Shown here piece after piece: positions 17,493-23,066 of a DNA stretch of 23,066 nucleotides (its first letter is position 1; every line of letters starts with the position of its first letter). The notes beneath the pieces were generated by a model. That model did no database searches and was not told the DNA's origin. It saw only the letters and a program-made list of their open reading frames with translations. The DNA comes from Sphaeroforma sirkka (taxonomy: Eukaryota > Opisthokonta > Ichthyosporea > Ichthyophonida), in assembly GCA_001586965.3 (NCBI GenBank), contig LUCW03001491.1:1-23066 (forward strand), written 5' to 3'. Made by a program: the position numbers and the translations under genes.

Positions 17493-19665
17493 TACGTAAG
17501 GGACAACACAGCGTAATGGTAGATTTAGTAATATTAACATAATTTAACAACTGTGCGATAAGTTGACAAGGTGGGTTAGCCCACGCATTATGCTTTGATA
17601 AGTCAAGCTGAAATGCATCACCTTTAGGATGAGTCAACGACCTATATTCAGAAACCTGTTTGTTATGTTCTGCGGCGAACATATCAACAGTAAATGGACC
17701 CCATCGTGATTGAGCGAGGTTAAACCATTTCTTATTGAGCATCCAATCGGTTGCTAATAACTCTTTGACTGTTTTCTGGTAGTCGGGCACAAGTCGAGAG
17801 AGCATGTCAGGAAGATGGTTATGTATTCCTGGAATGTGTGTTATATTAAAAGCGAACTTGGCAATAATGTCATGCCAGCGGCTCACCAACTGTGAATCAG
17901 GGTTCATATCTTTTAAGTATGTTAAAGACTTTTGATCACAGGCGACAGTAAAGTAACTTCCATAAAGGTAGTCTTTAAACTGTCTTAGCGCAGTAACTAT
18001 AGCAAGGAGCTCTTGTTTAACGGTAGGGTAATTCCGTTGACTCTTATTATAACTCTTGCTAAAGAATTGTATGTAGCGCGGTTTACCATTTATCGTTTGG
18101 TAAAGCACTCCACCTACCGCTCGATCTGAAGCGTCGGTTGCTACTTGAATGGAACACCATCCACAGGGTACTGCATGATGGGTGCGTCCATTACTTTACT
18201 TTTGACTAGTTTAAATGCATCATCACATTCTTTAGTCCAAAGCTTTCCCAAAGGTCCTTTGTGCAGCCGTAGGTGACTGAAAGGCTTTTAAGTAATGAGA
18301 AAGATGCGGTACCGAATCCGAGAAGAAGTTAACAAACCCACACACAGAGTTCACATCTCTTCCAGTAATTGGTGTTGATAAATCCAACAGAAACTGTTTC
18401 TTGCCAGGATCAATTTCTACCCCTGCTGCAGATACTTTGTAGCCAAGTAAGTGTATAGTATCTTTAGCAAAAGAACACTTGTCTTCGTTAATCTTAAGTT
18501 TAGCATGATTAAGTCGCTTTAAGACTTCTTTAACGAGTTTAGCATGTTCATGTGTTGTCTTTGTAAAGATAACTATATCATCTAAATAGACTGATACGTT
18601 ATACGACAGGTCCGCAAATAGTTCCATCATAACTTGTTGGAAGAAAGAAGGTAACATGTGTAAGCCTTCAGGTGCACCTTTAAACTGGTACTTACTTACC
18701 TTGCCAAGTAAAGGAAAAGTATTTCCTATGAGGCTCATATATCTGTAGTTGATGGAATGCAGCTTTTAAGTCTATCTTGGAAAAGATAGTCGCACCTCCA
18801 TTTTGCGTAGTATCTCGCTTATCTTAGGTAAGGAAAACTATGTTGCGGAATTAGTTTGTTGATTGGCGACAGGTCTAGTACTACTCTTGTTTTACTAAAC
18901 GTTCCATCAGATTTATATTGATCGACCGCTAAGAGAGCTAAGTTAACTGGGGTTGCATCATAATTGATTTCAATTAGACCCTGTTTTAACCAATCTTCGA
19001 TTTGGGTTTTGACAACGTCTTTGTGTCTCCAACTCACGTAGTTATGTGAAGGACACTTTTAACTTAGAGAAGTCGACGTTTGTTAAGTCAAGTCTAACGT
19101 ACCCATTAGAGAACTTAAACATACACCAGTCAGTTATTGCAATCTTCCTGTTTTGTATAATTAAGTCCATAATTATATCGGTGAAGTGCGGAATCATATC
19201 CTTTGCTTCACCTTCCGGAGGTTTAGGTATCTTTAACATATTATCATCTGACTGATCTTTATTCGGGTCCAGCCCATTAGGCAGACCAGTGAGTGTTATA
19301 CCTAAACTGAGAAGATCAGTCATACCTATAATTAAATCGTATTTCTGAGACATGTCAGTAACGATTAGGTGAGTCTTCACTTCTCTTCTATCTGACAGCA
19401 TTATGTGTGCATAGTCAATGGCTTGTTCGCAAGTAGTAACTTTGCCATTTCCCAAGATTAAATCAGTTGTTTCGTTATGGACAGCCATATCTGTAGCGTA
19501 GGCTACTCGGCATGAGATAGCAGAGACTTCAGCCCCTGGATCAAATAGTGCCATAACTTTTTCTCCATTTACGAAAACTGTTTGAAAGATACGTTCATCT
19601 CCTTTGGTATAGATTTTATTGAACATTTTCTCATAATCTTGCTCTAGTGCGCACATATGGTACTG
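17489..19665 (-). pseudogene. pol: pol of element B, 5' part: protease, reverse transcriptase, RNase H, start of DIRS-like domain
   Basis: First ATG at 19656, 12 bases after the gag TGA and in frame with it. The protease repeats the D-P-G triplet of element A (Asp 19542-19540). Reverse transcriptase has Y-L-D-D near 18587-18576 and the same G-A-P-E-G-L-H motif as A. RNase H and the D-M-F-A and N-P-P-C motifs match A residue for residue in the open stretch 18108-17489. Breaks near 19042, 18830, 18730, 18250 and 18145 are single-base indels mostly absent from A: near 18145 B lacks one C, and near 18690 B has an extra base. The gene stops at the insertion of A inside the DIRS-like domain and continues at 1360. 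Confidence 0.9.
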
Positions 19666-21700
19666 TCAGTGCTTAACTTGGACGTCTGGTAAGTCCTTGC
19701 AATCCTCTTTGTGCCAACCGTTAGTACCCTTGCAAGTAGCACACTCTTTCATATAGTGTCCAAAATCTGGCTTTGCCTGGTGCACACTTAACAGGGTCGT
19801 GTCTACCATTCCACTTGCCATTACGTTTTGTGAGGTTGTAACCACACTTCTTGCAAGGCGCTCTCACCTTCTTATCACCTTTCGGTTCGGTAGAAGTAGA
19901 GCCAGTACCCCTCCAGTAGTAGTGCGAGGTTTCTTAGTACTACGCGCAGTATTAGTCTCTACTGCGTTTCGCTTAGTGGGCTGGGTGTAGCTCGTGGTAC
20001 TAAGTACTCTAGTAGAGGAATTGGTATGCTTGTGTACTATCTTCTCAAAGACAGACCAAGGCATAGATCGCAAATCACCATAGGCGATGATGTCATCATT
20101 GACTTTCTTAAAGAGGTTAGCTCCCAGAGTCTCCATCATCTGACAAATTAATAAATATTCGCCAGTATAGGTACGACCACCCATCCGAGTATTCATATGT
20201 GTCATATGAGCTAGAGCACCTCGAATAGTGGTATCGTTCGCAAAGAACTTGCGAGACTCTAGAAGTTCACGGTCACGTGCATCTTCAAAAAAAGGTGTTA
20301 AGTATATTATCACGCAACTGGTGCCAGGGTAGGGCTTTCCAGTTGGGCTCATGAGCTTTTCAAGATAGTTCGCCATTCACCTGGCTCACAGAAATGAATA
20401 AAGGCATTCATCATCTGCTTATCCCTAAGGCTGGCAGACTCCTTAAGTTGGTCGAAGGCCTTCAGTGTCTCCACTGTACTCTCATTAGTAGAGAAATCGA
20501 CCTCAGCCTGCGCGTTACCTAGCTGCTTTATAAAGCTTGGTTCTAAGTGTTCACGAGGCTCATGCTCAGTGCTACGGGCTGCTAGTGCCAAGATGGTGTC
20601 TATTTCCTTTCTCTTGTTATCGATTAGATAGCGAATGTTATCCGCTTTCCTATCGTCAAGGTCAGAGTCATTCAATAGACGGTCCTCAAGGACTTGCATA
20701 CCAGAGCGTAATAGCCTGAGACGAGTATGTCTGGTTCTCACTTCCTCATCCTCAGGATTAGAGCGGGAACTCTCTAACGAGGTACTGGTGTAGCGATTGC
20801 CAAAATCGTGATTACCAGGGTTAGTTGGCAAATGAGGGTCGATATTACGAGGATGGTAAGCCTCATCGAGTTCCATACGATCATATCCTCTGACAGGGTT
20901 AGGTTTGTCAAGAGGATGGTCGATGGTAGCATCAGAGCTATAGAGATTAAATTTTGAAATATTATCTCTCTCGCCAGTGGTAACTGGCTTAGTGGTAAAC
21001 ATACTGGCTGGTAAACCAGTAGGTCTCGGGTTCGAAACCCGGCCCGATTTTTTTTCTTCTTCGGTATAGGAAGAATATCAGCCAAGTGGGACACGATAGA
21101 GGGGTCCACAACTGCTGCTGCCGCTAGCTCCTTCAAGAGCGCTTCAGTGCGGTTCAATTGGCGTCGAGATTGAGAGGATCCAACCACTCGTTGTCGAGTT
21201 ATGGCGTCCTCAGCTTCGGCCCCAAGATTTGAGCTGAATGGAATGGCTTCTCCATCGATGGCGAAACCGAAATTTTCGGACAGGTCCAATACTTCCTTTT
21301 CACGCCGGATTTGTGCTGGAGTGTCCTTTAGATGTGGAGTTATAATGCCCCCGACATTCGTATCCACGAATTTTCCAGCCTTTCGACGTTTATCCCCAAT
21401 ATTTGACGGCACGTGGTCAGGGGCAAGCTGGGGTCCTGAGCTTCACTCTCTAGGTGATACACGGACGCTGGCGAGCCTTTCCGCGGTAGTAGATACCTCT
21501 TCTTCCAAGGCTTTAGGATCCGACGAGTCATCCTCAGAATAATCCTCTGTACCAACCTCAGAATTTGCTTCCCCAACAGTATCCTCGGCAGGCTCAACTC
21601 CAGACAGGCTAGGTGTTTCCACAGGGACCTCAGGAACCTCGGCAGGCTTAGCAGGCTTAGAGCTAGCGGCTCCCTTGCCTTTAGAAGTACCCTTAGCCAT
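19666..21700 (-). pseudogene. gag: gag of element B, uninterrupted by insertion but frameshifted
   Basis: ATG at 21700-21698; the first 86 codons are open and have the Lys/Ala/Pro-rich N terminus that is broken in A. Frames then change near 21445, near 21050 (at the tRNA-like block and its run of eight A on this strand), near 20350, near 19890 and near 19740. The last change lies between the two zinc knuckles and is the same as in A. The final frame ends with TGA at 19668-19666, in frame with pol. About 678 codons if continuous. This copy shows what gag of A looked like before element C entered (site near 20325). Confidence 0.82.
20971..21055 (+). other. tRNA-like sequence antisense inside gag of element B
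   Basis: A box TGGCTTAGTGG at 20985-20995, B box GGTTCGAAACC at 21029-21039, run of eight T at 21048-21055. T arm and anticodon-like arm as in the copy in A; upstream GCCAGT-GGTA-ACTGGC is a further perfect hairpin (20973-20988). The acceptor stem does not pair. The boxes are unchanged relative to A, whereas the T-run is longer (eight against six). Confidence 0.6.
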
Positions 21701-21779
21701 AGTATTTGCTGGATAGTAAATCGATGTCAGACAGTCTAGAAGCAGTACACTACTGTAACTACTAAATAACTGAAAAATA
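21701..21779 (-). other. Leader of element B
   Basis: 79 bases between LTR and gag ATG, nearly identical to the leader of A. It also lacks a TGG primer-binding site. Confidence 0.6.
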
Positions 21780-22368
21780 TGTAAACTTCGATGGAAATTA
21801 CTAGGTTTCAAACTATATTAAACTAAAATACAATTTAGTCAGTTAGATTTAGCAGTGGTAGCTTGTGTAAGAATGATCGGACTGCCTCTTGTTAAGAGCC
21901 TAAATATCCTCGATCACACAGGGCGTACCTCTAGCTGTTCTTTATTGAATAATTTTCACTAGAAGTACTAAATGTTCATGACCACTTGCCTAATTTGTAA
22001 ATAGACATAATAACGTAAGTCACGTTAATACATTAGCTGATATAAATAAAGTTCCATCTGAAGAAAAGTTTAAAAAAAAAAAGAAAAGACTTATTGGATT
22101 TTGAGATTGGCGGGAGGACCAAAATCAATAAGTAGTAGTTCGGAGATTATAAAATTTAGTTTATAATATCCTACATCTACTAATGTCTCAAATAGGTCCA
22201 AGTAGATGAGTCATACCAAATACTCAGGCTATTGGAGCCATCAAAGTGAATTTAGAACACTTTGGAAATATTGGAAAAAGAGCTTGTACTAAATTATTTA
22301 AAATACAAATAAAACCAATGTATTATCTCAATTGATCTTGATATTTTAGACTGACCGAGGCCGTATTT
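21780..22368 (-). repeat. 5' LTR of element B, outer end trimmed
   Basis: 589 bp, matching the LTRs of A in reverse. The inner end is intact (TGTAAACTTCG on the plus strand). The outer end should read CCGTATTTCTACA but changes to AATTTAAATTTAAC after CCGTATTT, so the last five bases of the LTR are missing or altered. The inverted-repeat cluster of the A LTR is present here too (about 22080-22210). Confidence 0.93.
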
Positions 22369-23066
22369 AATTTAAATTTAACAAATAAAACCATCAATGC
22401 ATCCGACACAATATATGCGTCATTGTACTGTGCAAAAAGCACAACCCATGTGCGAGCTTTCTACGTTCTTCTTCAGTTTTGGAGAATTGAATGTGTAGCT
22501 CTGGAATCGTAGTTAATGCGTTAATGACGTTGATATCTCTCTTGAAAATAGCGTACACCATAGCTCTCGACACTTTGAATATGAGATATGAGACACATGT
22601 TAAGAACTTGACCACCCGCCAACATCCGAAAGGTCATAGCCAATTGTACACACTGACTGGTATTGCCCCATTCCCTAGACCCCCATAGTGCAAAATTTCT
22701 TGTACACTCTAGTGTGATAGCTTGCTGTAAACACAAAAATTTACCCCATGCCATACGTAGTTCAAGTATAAATCGATCTGTTTGTAGTATCTGTCTTTGC
22801 GATGTCGGCGAACTTAGTTCTATGTCTGTCTACACTAGAGCGCTACGTGTAGCAACAGACAAATCTTTTGTATAGATGCAAGAAGAATAGGCGAATATAG
22901 CAACCACCATCATCATCAGTGTGATTGATACTTTCATTTTGATGCAATTGATTGCCACTATCGTATTCACACTGCATGTCATCATCATTCCCCTCAAAGT
23001 AGTCTGATGGTTTATTGGGTGGACCAAAGCATCATAACTATGCAAATCAGTCAATCAGCTCCCTGA
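22369..23066. other. Right flank of the nest, nothing recognised
   Basis: About 700 bp outside element B. The minus strand has overlapping short open frames: 22615-22394 (73 codons), 22754-22521, and 23054-22830, the last two in one frame separated by a single TAG. None has a domain I recognise. It may be host intergenic DNA, an exon fragment or another decayed element. Confidence 0.5.
22830..22937 (-). CDS. Hypothetical short ORF with signal-peptide-like N terminus
   Basis: An ATG at 22937 opens 35 codons ending at TAG 22832-22830. The N terminus is Met-Lys followed by a run of about 15 hydrophobic residues (M-M-M-V-V-A-I-F-A) and a Ser-Ser-Cys, the shape of a secretion signal or lipid-rich anchor. 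Past the TAG the same frame stays open to 22521 (about 100 further codons). It could be a first exon, a broken small secreted protein, or chance. No RBS-like or splice evidence decides it. Weak call. Confidence 0.2.
   Translation of the reverse strand: MKVSITLMMMVVAIFAYSSCIYTKDLSVATRSALV

Larger units (their letters stand above)
1..22368 (-). mobile_element. LTR retrotransposon B (Ty3/gypsy type), split by element A, left end outside window
   Basis: The minus strand reads 5' LTR (22368-21780), leader, gag (21700-19666) and pol, broken at 17489 by element A. Pol resumes at 1360 and runs off the window at position 1. The two halves join exactly once element A and one copy of its GAGT duplication are removed. 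Base 1 corresponds to about base 16070 of element A, so the end of integrase, the polypurine tract and the 3' LTR lie to the left of the window. Sequence and domains are nearly identical to element A (long protein stretches match residue for residue), so A and B are two copies of one family. B is the oldest layer of the nest. Confidence 0.93.

Noticed and set aside
20971-21055. A functional tRNA gene (Thr-type GGT anticodon)
   Set aside because: A and B boxes and T arm are good, but the acceptor arms do not pair, the anticodon loop has eight bases and the D stem has a mismatch.

Overview
The window is a three-layer nest of LTR retrotransposons of the Ty3/gypsy (Metaviridae) type, from a eukaryotic nuclear genome. 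Several features point to a repeat-rich, non-bacterial genome: LTRs, gag/pol with aspartic protease, reverse transcriptase, RNase H and DDE integrase, chromodomain-type integrase tails, long (AT)n microsatellites and Pol III-type A/B boxes. The host cannot be placed from this sequence. A protist or early-diverging fungus is only a guess, and no confident host gene is visible.

Layout. Element B lies on the minus strand. Its 5' LTR, leader, gag and first half of pol are at 22368-17489, and the rest of pol is at 1360-1. Its 3' LTR lies beyond the left edge. Element A, a close relative of B, is inserted into B in the opposite orientation at 1361-17488, flanked by a 4-bp target duplication (GAGT). 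Element C, a different and more GC-rich family, is inserted in antisense within the gag of A at 3428-11854, also with a 4-bp duplication (GCAC). The insertion order is therefore B, then A, then C. The last 0.7 kb (22369-23066) is flanking DNA in which I recognise nothing.

Gene content. Both families encode gag with cysteine/histidine knuckles, then protease, reverse transcriptase, RNase H, an extra domain with DMFA/DVFA and NPP motifs, and integrase with a chromodomain or chromodomain-like tail. The extra domain resembles the Dam-methyltransferase-like domain of DIRS elements. All three copies are interrupted by small indels, so none has one complete coding frame.

Points of most interest are: the DIRS-like domain between RNase H and integrase in two LTR families; a single in-frame stop just before pol in both families (UAG in C, UGA in A/B); two +1 frame discontinuities shared by A and B; a proline in the protease active-site triplet (D-P-G) of A/B; a tRNA-like sequence with Pol III boxes and a T-run antisense inside gag; and the lack of an obvious tRNA primer-binding site in both families.
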